Below are positions 1 through 8,735 of a stretch of DNA of 64,000 bases, piece by piece. The position numbers and the translations under genes are program-made. This DNA is from Anaerorhabdus furcosa (GTDB lineage Bacteria; Bacillota_I; Bacilli_A; Erysipelotrichales; Erysipelotrichaceae). A model generated the notes under the pieces. It was not told where the DNA came from, did not search any database, and saw nothing but the letters and a program-made list of their open reading frames with translations. Where the stretch lies: positions 62,001 to 126,000 of the forward strand of contig NZ_FUWY01000002.1 in assembly GCF_900167375.1 (NCBI RefSeq). Direction: 5' to 3'. Position 1 is the stretch's first letter. The number at the start of each line of letters is the position of its first letter.

Positions 1-150
1 TCTCCTAATATCAACATTGAGGGTATGACAGATGATGAATTACTCAATAAGCTTAAACAAGGATTGAATGATGTTAAGAATGGTAATGTAGAAGATGCCC
101 AAATAGCATTTGATAAATTTAAAAGAAAAGTAAAGCGTGAAAAAATATAA
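1..150 (+). CDS. Antitoxin of a RelB/ParD-like type II pair (C-terminal end only)
   Basis: The frame is open from base 1 and ends at the TAA at 148-150, giving 49 residues of a truncated protein that is acidic and then ends in a basic tail (FKRKVKREKI). It overlaps the next gene by 14 bases in another frame. A short upstream partner overlapping a ParE/RelE toxin is the normal layout for the antitoxin, which would bind DNA with its missing N-terminus and neutralise the toxin with this C-terminus. The family assignment rests on context, not on a recognised fold. Confidence 0.6.
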   Translation, partial: SPNINIEGMTDDELLNKLKQGLNDVKNGNVEDAQIAFDKFKRKVKREKI

Positions 151-454
151 AATTAAAATAACAGAAAATGCTCTTATAGATATGGGAGAAATCTATAACT
201 ACATTGCTCTTGATTTGTTGGTACCTGAAATAGCGATTAAACAGTATTCTAGAATAACAGATAAAATTATGAGTCTAGTTACATTACCAGAACGATTTGA
301 GATAATTCAAATGGAAGGACTTAATCAATTAAGAAGAATGAAAATTGATAACTACTTTGTATTTTATTTAATTCAAGATGACGATGTTATTGTAACTAAT
401 GTGTTATATAGTACGATTGAATTTAACCAATATTTTGATGTGAGTAAAACTTAA
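137..454 (+). CDS. RelE/ParE-family toxin
   Basis: This 105-residue protein starts with GTG at 137, inside the end of the upstream gene, so the two are translationally coupled. The pattern fits the ParE/RelE fold: an N-terminal strand (YKIKITENA), an amphipathic helix containing YIALDL, an R-R-M-K strand near residues 66-69, a central N-Y-F-V-F-Y strand, and a C-terminal V-L-Y strand. Family members poison gyrase (ParE) or cleave mRNA on the ribosome (RelE); the sequence does not decide between them. A hairpin terminator follows closely, so the pair is a stand-alone two-gene operon. Confidence 0.8.
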   Translation: MKKYKIKITENALIDMGEIYNYIALDLLVPEIAIKQYSRITDKIMSLVTLPERFEIIQMEGLNQLRRMKIDNYFVFYLIQDDDVIVTNVLYSTIEFNQYFDVSKT

Positions 455-470
455 ATACGAAATAAATAAG

Positions 471-503
471 ACTTTGCCTAGTATCAACTAAGTGCAAAGT
501 TTT
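471..503 (+). terminator. Rho-independent terminator after the toxin gene
   Basis: ACTTTGC at 471-477 pairs with GCAAAGT at 494-500, and T-rich sequence follows. The loop is long (16 bases), so the hairpin is weaker than others in the window. Confidence 0.5.
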
Positions 504-771
504 ATTATTTATACTAATATAATATAAGAAGAAAATCTGATAAGCAGGATTAGGTGTGAAATTTGATTACTAATTTACAATGAGAATCAATTGTGAATGA
601 TGCAATTAATCTGGACTTGAATTTTATTGTACTTTTGATAAAAAGCAACCGATTTATCACAAGTTAGATGACCAAAATTTTGGACAAACCTATAAAAATG
701 ACAATGTAAAAAATATTTGATAGACGAAAAATCATTAAAATGACATGATTTAGTTACTCAAGGAGGATCAT
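504..771 (+). other. Intergenic region with a possible gene remnant
   Basis: This gap holds no convincing gene. One frame is open from about 613 to the TGA near 720 and reads protein-like (FDKKQPIYHKLDD and onwards) but has no start codon and stops upstream. That wording loosely recalls the start of GntR-type regulators, so this may be a decayed gene; the evidence is weak. The end of the region carries the AGGAGG ribosome binding site of the next gene. Confidence 0.3.
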
Positions 772-1179
772 ATGGAGATTGGAAAAAAGTTAAAAGAAGC
801 ACGTGTTAACTCCGGATTAACACAAGAAGATGTTGCGGATAAAGTAAGGGTAACAAGACAAACAATGTCCAATTGGGAAAATGAAAGAAGTTATCCCGAT
901 ATCATCAACATTATTGAACTTAGTAGTCTCTATGGTGTAACTCTCGATGAGCTATTAAAAGGAGATGAAAAGATGATTGAACATCTAGAAGAATCGACAA
1001 ATATTGTTAAAAGTAATAGACAACTTATTTTGGCGATTGTATTGAACATTTTATTAGTAATTACCTTTATTCTATTCAATGGAATCATTGAAACAAATCA
1101 CTCATTTATATTTGTCGCAATGTTTGTTGGAATACTAAGTACAAGTTTTTTATTTTATCAAATTATTAAAAAAATATAG
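772..1179 (+). CDS. XRE-family regulator with C-terminal membrane segments
   Basis: This is a 135-residue protein preceded by AGGAGG at 8-base spacing. Residues 5-60 form a Cro/C1-type helix-turn-helix (GLTQEDVADKVRVTRQTMSNWE). The tail, from about residue 80, contains two hydrophobic stretches likely to span the membrane. Many Bacillota carry such membrane-tailed XRE proteins, and their signals are mostly unknown. The gene is 11 bases from a small membrane protein and probably forms a two-gene operon with it. A second protein of the same design lies at 13260-13610. Confidence 0.8.
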   Translation: MEIGKKLKEARVNSGLTQEDVADKVRVTRQTMSNWENERSYPDIINIIELSSLYGVTLDELLKGDEKMIEHLEESTNIVKSNRQLILAIVLNILLVITFILFNGIIETNHSFIFVAMFVGILSTSFLFYQIIKKI

Positions 1180-1190
1180 GAGGAAAAGTT

Positions 1191-1517
1191 ATGTGGTATA
1201 TCGGAATATTTATATTTGTGATGATGCTGGGTGCAGTCACTTTGGCATATCAAATGTTTAAAATGATTTATTTGGATGCGAAGAGTAGAGATTTGAAACA
1301 TCCAGTATTTTGGGGAATATTTTCAATGGGTGGCAATAATGGTAGTGGTGGATTATTACTTTATTTATTAGGTAGAAATAAATATATCTCAAATATGAGT
1401 GAGACAGATCGGCGAGTTATGGAAAAACGTAAAAAATACGCATTAGTGTCACTATGTTTTATTGTTGTTGGAGCATTAGGTACGATGGCAACGGCTTTAC
1501 TTAATGGTGTATTTTAA
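1191..1517 (+). CDS. Small membrane protein, unknown function
   Basis: This 108-residue protein has a strong ribosome binding site (AGGAGG) and two predicted membrane segments, one at residues 3-25 and one near 84-106. Between them lies a glycine/asparagine-rich loop (SMGGNNGSGG) and a charged stretch. I do not recognise the family. Its tight spacing behind the membrane-tailed XRE regulator suggests that the two act together, possibly at the membrane. Confidence 0.65.
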   Translation: MWYIGIFIFVMMLGAVTLAYQMFKMIYLDAKSRDLKHPVFWGIFSMGGNNGSGGLLLYLLGRNKYISNMSETDRRVMEKRKKYALVSLCFIVVGALGTMATALLNGVF

Positions 1518-1590
1518 AATAATTCAAAAAGAGATGATCAAGTGAATAGATGATTATAAAAATTTAGACTAAGAATACAATTTATGAACT

Positions 1591-1692
1591 CAGGCAGGTT
1601 TTATTGGAATCGATCCTCATGATATTAAGTTGAGCACATGTAATGACAACAGGTCATCTTCAAAAAAGGTAGAAAGATATTTGAAAAAATAG
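1591..1692 (+). pseudogene. Possible remnant of a decayed gene
   Basis: An open stretch of 33 codons with protein-like composition (QAGFIGIDPHDIKLS and onwards) ends at TAG 1690-1692 but has no start codon, and the same frame is stopped just upstream. It may be the tail of a lost gene. The evidence is only composition and frame, so confidence is low. Confidence 0.2.
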
Positions 1693-1707
1693 TTTAAATC
1701 AAACATA

Positions 1708-1745
1708 AAAAATGAGATTTTCTAATAAAAGAAATCTCATTTTTA
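1708..1745. terminator. Terminator, mainly for the DUF2130 gene
   Basis: A 13-base stem pairs AAAAATGAGATTT (1708-1720) with AAATCTCATTTTT (1732-1744), and T/A tracts lie on both sides. It sits six bases beyond the stop of the minus-strand gene at 1751 and can work in both directions. Confidence 0.8.
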
Positions 1746-1750
1746 TTTCA

Positions 1751-3040
1751 TTATTTTTTTAATTCTTCAAACTTACTTTTCATTGTAGGATTCTTCCTAA
1801 CAAGTTTCTTAACTGTTAGATCTTCAGCTTTATCATTTGCGATACGTAAGTTATTTTCAGAAGATAGTAAAGCTTCTTTGGTTTTTTGAAGGTGAGTAAT
1901 TGTTTTGTCTATCTCGTCAATTGCAGTTGTGAACTTACGACTTGCAAGTTCAAAGTTTTTAGCGAAACCTGTTTTAAATGCATTGAGGTCATCTTCAAAA
2001 TTAGTGATATCAATATTTTGTTCTTTCATTAGTGCTACTTCTTGTTTGTATTGTAGTGAATTAAGTGCTGCATTTCTAAGTAATGTAATAAGTGGTATAA
2101 AGAATTGTGGACGGATGACATACATCTTATCATATTCATAGGATACGTCGACGATACCAGTATTGTACAACTCATTGTCTTGCTCTAACATAGAAACAAG
2201 GATTGCGTACTCACATTTCTTTTCGTGTCGATCTTTGTCTAATTCTTTAAAGAAGTGTTCATTCTTTTTCTTGGTTGTTGTTTGGTCTTCTTCATTTTTC
2301 ATTTCAAACATGATTGAAATGATTTCAATACCATGATCATCGTTTTCACGATAGATATAATCTCCTTTACTACCAGACTTGGCATCATTATCTTTTGAGA
2401 AACTTGCATTTCTAAAAGCAGTCATTCGCAGTTTGTTAAATTCAATTTCACAATGTTGCTCAAGTGATTCACCAATCATCTTGGTAGATTGTTTAGCTTT
2501 AAAATCTTTATAGAATGCAATAGTTTCTTCTTTTTGTCGTAGTTCAAGTTCAAATTTTTCCTTGATGGATGACTTCTCTATTTCTGTTTCTTTTTGAAGA
2601 AGTTCTATTTTATGTTGTGACTCTAAAAGTTCTCTTTCTTTTTGTGAAACAGCATGGTTAATTTCAAAGTTTTTATTTTCTTCTAAAGTTTGAAGTTTAC
2701 TGTTGAGTAAGGCTATTTGTTTATCTCTTTCGATGATATCCTCACGCATAGATTTTTCTATGGCTGCAATTGCCAACTTTTCTGACTGATTACTTGCATC
2801 ATTCTTAGCGCGTAATTCAAAAATTACTTGTTCCATTTTTGCGAGTTCTTTTTGCAATTGATTTTGTGATTTTTCTTCAACGAGTGCAATTTCACTGTTG
2901 TATTGTGCTTTTATCTGTTCTAATTTTTCATGAACTTCTTGATTGAATTCACTAGTACGTACTTGATTTAAAATATCTGCATAATTGACTTCATCAATTG
3001 TAAATACGGTGCCACATTGTGGACATTTGATTTCATGCAT
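1751..3040 (-). CDS. DUF2130 family protein (zinc ribbon, coiled coil, nuclease-like domain)
   Basis: The start at 3040 is chosen because AGGAGG lies nine bases upstream; an earlier in-frame start at 3079 has no such site. The 429-residue product begins with a single CPQC zinc-knuckle half (residues 6-9), continues with a long Glu/Lys/Gln-rich coiled coil to about residue 180, and then carries the DUF2130 domain with conserved FEMKNE and [12 protein letters not shown] segments. DUF2130 is considered related to PD-(D/E)XK nucleases; the E-x-K of FEMKN and the upstream D/E residues fit this. Its biological role is unknown. It is transcribed alone, divergent from guaA. Confidence 0.75.
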   Translation of the reverse strand: MHEIKCPQCGTVFTIDEVNYADILNQVRTSEFNQEVHEKLEQIKAQYNSEIALVEEKSQNQLQKELAKMEQVIFELRAKNDASNQSEKLAIAAIEKSMREDIIERDKQIALLNSKLQTLEENKNFEINHAVSQKERELLESQHKIELLQKETEIEKSSIKEKFELELRQKEETIAFYKDFKAKQSTKMIGESLEQHCEIEFNKLRMTAFRNASFSKDNDAKSGSKGDYIYRENDDHGIEIISIMFEMKNEEDQTTTKKKNEHFFKELDKDRHEKKCEYAILVSMLEQDNELYNTGIVDVSYEYDKMYVIRPQFFIPLITLLRNAALNSLQYKQEVALMKEQNIDITNFEDDLNAFKTGFAKNFELASRKFTTAIDEIDKTITHLQKTKEALLSSENNLRIANDKAEDLTVKKLVRKNPTMKSKFEELKK

Positions 3041-3175
3041 TTTGCTGGTCCTCCTATAACATATGATTGAGTAAATCATATCATAAAATAGGTATAAAGA
3101 TGAAATGAGCTGTAGATTTATGATAAAGAATACATAGAGATAGAAATAACTCTTTAAAACTATAGATAAAAAGTA

Positions 3176-3204
3176 TTTACGAATACTCTCTTATAGTGTA
3201 ATAT
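3176..3204 (+). promoter_or_regulatory. Promoter of guaA
   Basis: TTTACG (3176-3181) and TAATAT (3199-3204) are separated by 17 bases, ending 25 bases before the ATG. The leader is too short to hold a purine riboswitch, and no such element is seen. Confidence 0.55.
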
Positions 3205-3229
3205 TAAGAACAATTCGAGGAGATTTACA

Positions 3230-4771
3230 ATGTCAGATAAAATTATAGTACTTGATTTTGGTAGTCAATATAATCAGCTAATAGCACGTCGTATACGTGA
3301 GTTTGGTGTTTATAGTGAACTACATCCTAATACCTTAACAATCGATGAGATTAAAGCTATGGGAGATGTTAAAGGGATTATCTTTAGTGGTGGTCCAAAT
3401 AGTGTTTATGATGAAGATTCATTTAAGTGTGACCCAGCTATCTTTGAGTCAGGATTACCTATTCTAGGAATTTGTTATGGAATGCAAATGACTCACTATA
3501 TGAATGGTGGAGATGTTAAAGCATGCGAAACAAAGGAGTATGGTAGAGCAACAATTAAGGTATCAAATCAATCCTTATTATTTGATGGTTTACCACTTGA
3601 ACAAACAGTATGGATGTCACATGGTGACCAAGTATCAAAACTTGCACCAGGATTCGTAGTTGATGCTTCAAGTGATACTTGTCCATTTGCTGCAACAAGC
3701 AATGAAGAAAAGAAGATTTATACAGTTCAATATCATCCGGAAGTTAGAAATTCTGATTTTGGTCTGGATATGCTAAAGAACTTTGTGTTTAAAATTTGTC
3801 ATGCAAAAAATGATTGGAGCATGAAGAGTTTTGTAGACATGGAAGTAAGTAAAATTCGTGAACTAGTTCAACATGATAAAGTTTTACTAGCTCTATCTGG
3901 TGGAGTGGATTCATCAGTAGTTGCTGCACTACTACATAAAGCAATTGGTGACAACTTATATTGTATGTTTATTGATCATGGATTACTTCGTAAAGGTGAA
4001 GCCGAAAGTGTAATGCAAATGTTTGGCGAAAACATGAAAATCAATTTAACAAAAGTTGATGCATCAAAACGCTTCTTAGATAAACTAAAAGGTGTAAGTG
4101 ATCCAGAGGCAAAACGCAAAATTATTGGTAATGAATTTATTTATACCTTCGATGAAGAAGTGAAGAAATTAGTTCAAGGTGAAAATATTAAGTGGTTAGC
4201 ACAAGGAACACTCTATACAGATGTTATTGAAAGTGGTACAAAAACTGCACAAACAATAAAATCACACCACAATGTAGGTGGGTTACCTGATGATATGCAA
4301 TTCAAATTAATTGAACCATTGAATACATTGTTTAAAGATGAAGTACGTGCCTTAGGAGTTGAACTCGGTTTACCAGAATCAATGGTATGGAGACAACCTT
4401 TCCCAGGACCAGGACTAGGCATTCGAGTGTTGGGAGAAATTACGGAAGAGAAATTAGAAATTGTTAGAGAATCAGATGCAATTCTAAGAGAAGAAATTGC
4501 AAATGCGCATCTTGAAAGAGAAATTTGGCAATATTTTACATGCTTACCAGATATTCGTTCAGTGGGTGTTATGGGTGATCAAAGAACATATGACTACACA
4601 ATTGCGATCCGTGCAGTTACATCAATTGATGGAATGACAGCAGACTGGGCAAAAATACCATATGAAATTCTAGATAAAATTTCTACACGAATCGTAAATG
4701 AAGTAAAGAATGTAAATCGCGTTTGCTATGATATTACTTCTAAACCACCAGCAACTGTTGAGTGGGAATAA
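3230..4771 (+). CDS. guaA: GMP synthase (glutamine-hydrolysing)
   Basis: This enzyme converts XMP to GMP using ATP and glutamine, the last step of guanine nucleotide synthesis. The 513-residue product is full length for the family. The N-terminal class I amidotransferase domain has the catalytic Cys82 (GICYGMQ), His169 and Glu171 (YHPEV). The ATP-pyrophosphatase domain carries the SGGVDSS loop at residues 223-229, and the C-terminal dimerisation domain ends in KPPATVEWE, as usual for bacterial GuaA. It is monocistronic, with its own promoter and terminator. Confidence 0.98.
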   Translation: MSDKIIVLDFGSQYNQLIARRIREFGVYSELHPNTLTIDEIKAMGDVKGIIFSGGPNSVYDEDSFKCDPAIFESGLPILGICYGMQMTHYMNGGDVKACETKEYGRATIKVSNQSLLFDGLPLEQTVWMSHGDQVSKLAPGFVVDASSDTCPFAATSNEEKKIYTVQYHPEVRNSDFGLDMLKNFVFKICHAKNDWSMKSFVDMEVSKIRELVQHDKVLLALSGGVDSSVVAALLHKAIGDNLYCMFIDHGLLRKGEAESVMQMFGENMKINLTKVDASKRFLDKLKGVSDPEAKRKIIGNEFIYTFDEEVKKLVQGENIKWLAQGTLYTDVIESGTKTAQTIKSHHNVGGLPDDMQFKLIEPLNTLFKDEVRALGVELGLPESMVWRQPFPGPGLGIRVLGEITEEKLEIVRESDAILREEIANAHLEREIWQYFTCLPDIRSVGVMGDQRTYDYTIAIRAVTSIDGMTADWAKIPYEILDKISTRIVNEVKNVNRVCYDITSKPPATVEWE

Positions 4772-4788
4772 TTTATTTCTTTATAGAG

Positions 4789-4814
4789 AATCTCGATTTT
4801 TATCGAGATTTTTT
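4789..4814 (+). terminator. Terminator of guaA
   Basis: AATCTCGAT (4789-4797) pairs with ATCGAGATT (4802-4810) around a four-T loop, followed by a T run. Confidence 0.9.
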
Positions 4815-4968
4815 ACGTATTACCACTGAAAAATATTAAAATACAGGATTATAAAAAGAAGTTGCTTATTTAGTTAATGATTTTCAATGAGGATTAGTGA
4901 AATTTATTCTCAGGGTAATTATAAAATAGTATAATTAAACTATAATTCAACATGGGGAGGATATATCA

Positions 4969-5880
4969 GTGATACCTAAATATAACGAAATGTACAATGA
5001 ATTGTTAACAGTTTTGAGTGAGGGAAGTGATTTCAAATTTAAAGATTTAGTTGAGAAAATCTCGGATGATTTACAGCTTACTGAAGATGAAAGAAATGAA
5101 CTAATGGGAAATAAAAAATCATCAGTAATCTATTATCGCTTAGCTTGGACGAAAACATATCTAGTAAAAGCAGGTTTAGTTGAGTCAGTAAAAAGAGGAG
5201 TGTACAAAATAACAAAAGAAGGAAAAAGAGTAATCAATTTGGATAAGAAGATTGATAACCAATTTCTGATGAATTATCCAAGTTTTGTTGATTTTTTTCG
5301 CCCTGCTAATTTAGGCGATTTATCTAATATAGAAAAAATTGAAGAAATCAACAATACAAATACTCCTGATGAGAGTATAGAAAGTGCAATTCGGATTATT
5401 AACGCAAGGTTAAGTAGTGAGCTACTAGAAATAATATTTTCGAAAAATCCTCGGTTTTTTGAAAGTCTAGTCTTGGATTTATTAGATAAGATGGGATATG
5501 CATTTAATAAAGAATCTATTAAAAGTACATCATACACAAATGATGAAGGGATAGATGGAATAATTGAAGAAGATAGATTTGGCTTTAATAGTATTTATAC
5601 ACAAGCCAAGAGGTGGACTGGTGTTGTAGGAAGACCAGAAATACAAAAATTTCTTGGTGCAGTTGCTGGACAAGGTGGTACAAAAGGTTTATTTATTACA
5701 ACCTCTAGATTTAGTGAGGATGCAATTGCATTTGCTGAAAAGCAATTACAAGTTAAGCTGGTTTTAGTGGATGGTGAAAAATTAACAGAATTGATGATTA
5801 AGTATGGATTAGGTGTTAGTGTTATTAAAACGTACGAATTAAAGCAAATAGATAATGATTATTTTGAAGAAGAAATATAG
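4969..5880 (+). CDS. mrr: Mrr-type restriction endonuclease
   Basis: The protein starts with GTG 4969, eight bases after GGGGAGG, and is 303 residues long, typical of Mrr. Residues 1-90 match the Mrr N-terminal winged-helix domain, and residues 155-285 the Mrr catalytic domain. The PD-(D/E)XK-like core is visible as G-x-D-G (residues 189-192) followed by a strand containing Q-A-K. Mrr enzymes cut modified foreign DNA and act without a cognate methylase; none is seen here. The gene stands alone apart from the small zinc-ribbon frame just behind it, so it is probably an isolated defence gene. Confidence 0.88.
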   Translation: MIPKYNEMYNELLTVLSEGSDFKFKDLVEKISDDLQLTEDERNELMGNKKSSVIYYRLAWTKTYLVKAGLVESVKRGVYKITKEGKRVINLDKKIDNQFLMNYPSFVDFFRPANLGDLSNIEKIEEINNTNTPDESIESAIRIINARLSSELLEIIFSKNPRFFESLVLDLLDKMGYAFNKESIKSTSYTNDEGIDGIIEEDRFGFNSIYTQAKRWTGVVGRPEIQKFLGAVAGQGGTKGLFITTSRFSEDAIAFAEKQLQVKLVLVDGEKLTELMIKYGLGVSVIKTYELKQIDNDYFEEEI

Positions 5881-5892
5881 AAATTAAAATAT

Positions 5893-5994
5893 ATGGTGGA
5901 ACAAAAAGCAAAGTATAGTTGCTCTAAATGTGGCGGTATAATATCTATGCATGATAAAGAATGTAGTGAATGCAAAGAACCAATGGTGGAGTAG
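5893..5994 (+). CDS. 33-residue zinc-ribbon mini-protein
   Basis: A short frame opens 12 bases after the mrr stop and ends one base before the most likely start of the next gene. It encodes two CxxC pairs (CSKC and CSEC) 16 residues apart by first cysteine, a rubredoxin-like or zinc-ribbon spacing. The four cysteines in so short a frame argue that it is real. No strong ribosome binding site is seen. It could also be the remnant of a larger zinc-ribbon protein. Confidence 0.45.
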   Translation: MVEQKAKYSCSKCGGIISMHDKECSECKEPMVE

Positions 5995-5995
5995 A

Positions 5996-6877
5996 ATGAG
6001 AAAAGGATTAAATTTTAGAACAATGGAGTATCAAAATGAGTATTATGAAACTTATGATGAATCCCTAAAACTGATAAACTCTAACATAGTGGAAGTGTAT
6101 GTTCCAACTACTTTTGGCGATAGTCATGTGATCTGCAGTGGAAATAAAGAAAACCCACCTTTAGTATTACTCCATGCAGCAAGTTGTGGGTCACCAATTT
6201 GGTATAAGAACCTTCCATTTTTGAGTCAATATTTCAGTGTGTATGCAATTGATTTGATAGGAGAATCATCAAAAAGTATTCTTACAAAGAAAATGGCAAC
6301 AGCATATGATAATGCAACATGGTTGGATGAAACATTAAATGGTCTTGGGTTGAATAAGGTTCACCTTTGTGGGCTTTCAATTGGAGGATGGAATGCTGCT
6401 AATTATGCAGGTTATTTTCCTCAAAAAGTTGAGAAGTTGATTTTGCTTAGTCCAGTTCAAACATTTGCGAAAATGCATATCTCCTTTTTTATGAAGATTA
6501 TGAAAATGGGATTTCATCCAACTAGAGAAAATGTTGAAAAATATATTGGATGGGGAAATGAAAAGGAAGAGCCATTACCGGATAGTATAATTAAACAATT
6601 TACGATTTCGGTGATGAACATGAATGCAAACGCGAGTTTTCCTAAGTGGCTTAAGAAAGAACATCTACTCAATATCAATATGCCTGTGTTGGTTTTACTT
6701 GGAGAAAATGAATTTGCATTTTCAATCACACAAGCAACAAAGCGTGCGAAAAGTTCAATCTCAAATTTAAAACTAGAAATTATAGAAGAAGCATCTCATT
6801 TGTTACCAGTCAGCAAACCGGATTACATTAATCATAAAATACTAGAATTTATACAAAAAGAAGGCGAATTGAGATAA
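5996..6877 (+). CDS. Alpha/beta hydrolase
   Basis: A 293-residue hydrolase. The oxyanion region is LLHAASCGS, the nucleophile elbow is GLSIGG (Ser in the centre), and the C-terminal part shows LGENE (acid region) and ASHLLP (His). The start at ATG 5996 is preferred because it sits four bases after GGTGGAG and avoids overlap with the zinc-ribbon frame; an in-frame ATG at 5951 would add 15 residues. The substrate cannot be told from sequence. A terminator follows directly. Confidence 0.85.
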   Translation: MRKGLNFRTMEYQNEYYETYDESLKLINSNIVEVYVPTTFGDSHVICSGNKENPPLVLLHAASCGSPIWYKNLPFLSQYFSVYAIDLIGESSKSILTKKMATAYDNATWLDETLNGLGLNKVHLCGLSIGGWNAANYAGYFPQKVEKLILLSPVQTFAKMHISFFMKIMKMGFHPTRENVEKYIGWGNEKEEPLPDSIIKQFTISVMNMNANASFPKWLKKEHLLNINMPVLVLLGENEFAFSITQATKRAKSSISNLKLEIIEEASHLLPVSKPDYINHKILEFIQKEGELR

Positions 6878-6884
6878 GATTCTT

Positions 6885-6914
6885 GACCTTTCTCTTATTG
6901 AGATAGGTCTTTTT
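6885..6914 (+). terminator. Terminator after the alpha/beta hydrolase
   Basis: GACCTTTCTC (6885-6894) and GAGATAGGTC (6900-6909) pair with a single mismatch, followed by five T. Confidence 0.85.
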
Positions 6915-7051
6915 CTTGTGATTTAGAAATGCTAGAATAAAAATATAAATAAATATCACTTGAAACAACATAAATAATCTATATTTGCAATTACTTTGTC
7001 ACAACTTATAAAAAATCAGTCTAATTTATAGAAAGGAAGAATGGTAAGATT

Positions 7052-7915
7052 ATGGAAAGAGACAAACTAGATGAGACAATATCACAGGCTTTAATGGGTG
7101 ATAGTGGGGCACTAGAAAAGGTTTTGTTGGAAGTACAGGATTTAATATTTAATTTATCCTTAAGGATGTTAGGAAGTGTTGCGGATGCTGAGGATGCTAC
7201 TCAGGATATTTTAATACGCATTGTGACACATTTATCCTCATTTCAAGGAAAATCAGCATTTAAAACTTGGGTGTATCGTATCGCTACAAATTACTTAATT
7301 GATTACAAAAAGAGTATGTTTTCTGAGCATCCGTTAGATTTTGATTTTTATTCCAATGATATTAAATTAGGTTATGTTGATGATGTAGAAGAAATTATGT
7401 TGGGTGTAAGCAGGGAACAATTAGCCGATGAATTAAAATTGTCTTGCACCAATGTTTTGTTGCAATGTTTGGATCCTCAAACACGATGTATTTTTATTCT
7501 AGGAACAATGTTTAAAATAGATAGTAAAATTGCTGGAGAAATCCTAGGTATCTCTCCTGATAATTATCGTCAAAAGTTATCAAGAGCTAGAAAGAAAGTA
7601 GGCGATTTTCTCGCAACGCACTGTGGCTTAACTGAAACAGGTTTTTGTTGTTGCAAAAAAAGAGTTGAATACGCAATACAACAACATCGATTAAATCCTG
7701 AAAATCTAGAGTTTCAGAAATTGAAAGTTTTAAACAATGATTTACTATTTGAATACAAAGATGCTATGGAGAAAATAGATGATCAAACATTGATCTTTGA
7801 AGAGTTACCAAATTATAAAGCACCTGTTGAATGCAAAACATTTATAAATAATTTGTTGCAATCAGAGAATATGAAGAAAATAATGAATTTTAAAAGTGGA
7901 GAGACATATGATTAA
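7052..7915 (+). CDS. Sigma-70 family (ECF-like) RNA polymerase sigma factor with Cys-rich extension
   Basis: The 287-residue protein has region 2 at residues 25-90 (including DAEDATQDILIRI and the F-K-T-W-V-Y-R-I-A-T promoter-melting segment) and region 4 at about 130-190 (KIAGEILGISPDNYRQKLSRARKK). After region 4 comes a segment with clustered cysteines (C-G-L, then F-C-C-C-K-K-R-V) seen in a subgroup of ECF-like sigma factors, then a tail of about 80 residues. That is 90-100 residues longer than a minimal ECF factor. No anti-sigma gene is adjacent. The gene overlaps the downstream DUF2461 gene by eight bases. Confidence 0.85.
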   Translation: MERDKLDETISQALMGDSGALEKVLLEVQDLIFNLSLRMLGSVADAEDATQDILIRIVTHLSSFQGKSAFKTWVYRIATNYLIDYKKSMFSEHPLDFDFYSNDIKLGYVDDVEEIMLGVSREQLADELKLSCTNVLLQCLDPQTRCIFILGTMFKIDSKIAGEILGISPDNYRQKLSRARKKVGDFLATHCGLTETGFCCCKKRVEYAIQQHRLNPENLEFQKLKVLNNDLLFEYKDAMEKIDDQTLIFEELPNYKAPVECKTFINNLLQSENMKKIMNFKSGETYD

Positions 7916-8594
7916 TACAAAGTTAATACTGGATTATCTTAAAGAATTAAAAAGAAATAATAACAAAGAATGGTATGCAGCACATAAAGAAGAACGTAAA
8001 AGAGCAGAAGAAGAGTTTGAAAAATTAATACAAGAGTTAATTATGAGGATTGGAAAATTTGATAAGAGTATTCTACATAATAATCCAAAAGATTTAACAT
8101 TTAAACTTGTAAGAGACACTCGTTTTAGTCATGATAAATCGCCATACAATCCTACATTTAGAGCTCATATTTCATCGAAGGGAAAACTTCCTATACCTGT
8201 TGGTTATTTTATATCGATAAGTCCTGATCATATGAGTTTTTTGGGTGGTGGACTGTTTGCGGATATGTTTAGTGATGCAACAGAAATGATTAGAAATTAT
8301 CTTGTTCTTCATCCTAAGAAATTTTTGCAAATAATTAATGACAAAGAATTTATGAACTATTTTTCTGTTTTAGGTACTAAGTTAAAAAATGTTCCAAAAG
8401 GATATGATCCGGATAGTGATGTTGCAGAGTTTTTAAAATATAAAAGTTTCTATCTAGAATCATATATTCAGGATAGTGAAATTCTTAATGCAGAGTGCTT
8501 TATTGATGATGCAGTTAAAAAATTTGAAGCTATGGTTCCATTTAATACGTATTTAAATAAAGCACTAAAAGAGTTTCAAATGCCTTTGAGATAG
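7908..8594 (+). CDS. DUF2461 family protein
   Basis: The start at ATG 7908 is chosen because GGAG lies just upstream and the frame overlaps the sigma factor stop (ATGATTAA), a normal coupling arrangement. The 228-residue product has the family hallmarks: NNNKEWYAAHKEE near the start, the F-K-L-V-R-D-T-R-F-S-H-D-K-S-P-Y-N core, and a G-x-Y-F-x-I block. The function is unknown; members occur widely in bacteria and fungi. Coupling with a sigma factor suggests co-regulation but does not reveal an activity. Confidence 0.85.
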   Translation: MINTKLILDYLKELKRNNNKEWYAAHKEERKRAEEEFEKLIQELIMRIGKFDKSILHNNPKDLTFKLVRDTRFSHDKSPYNPTFRAHISSKGKLPIPVGYFISISPDHMSFLGGGLFADMFSDATEMIRNYLVLHPKKFLQIINDKEFMNYFSVLGTKLKNVPKGYDPDSDVAEFLKYKSFYLESYIQDSEILNAECFIDDAVKKFEAMVPFNTYLNKALKEFQMPLR

Positions 8595-8643
8595 GTATTA
8601 AATTTGTAGATAAAGGTTAAAACTATCCTTTTCTTAACAAATA

Positions 8644-8712
8644 TGATATACTATGCAATGTACATACAGTAACAAATAGCGAGAGAGCGATACTTAAATG
8701 TATCGCTTTTTA
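8644..8712 (+). promoter_or_regulatory. Promoter and terminator-like hairpin in the leader of the DEAD-box gene
   Basis: An extended -10 (TGATATACT, 8644-8652) is followed about 35 bases later by AGCGATAC (8686-8693) pairing with GTATCGCT (8700-8707) and then five T. The hairpin lies upstream of the gene's ATG at 8736. It could end readthrough from the DUF2461 gene, but if the promoter is real it lies inside the helicase leader and would act as an attenuator. Confidence 0.5.
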
Positions 8713-8735
8713 TTCGCTTGTTGAAAAGGAAAAAT

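Noticed and set aside
504-1750. Mobile element around the first XRE gene
   Set aside because: Possible gene remnants lie on both sides, but there are no inverted repeats, transposase or integrase sequence, or target-site duplications.
3041-3229. Purine riboswitch before guaA
   Set aside because: The predicted start site leaves fewer than 25 bases of leader, and the conserved purine-aptamer core is absent.
4213-4422. Minus-strand frame inside guaA
   Set aside because: It is a shadow of the guaA coding sequence with no start signal.
4969-5994. Complete restriction-modification or multi-gene defence island
   Set aside because: Only an isolated Mrr-type gene and a mini zinc ribbon are present; there is no methylase, specificity subunit, helicase or effector partner.
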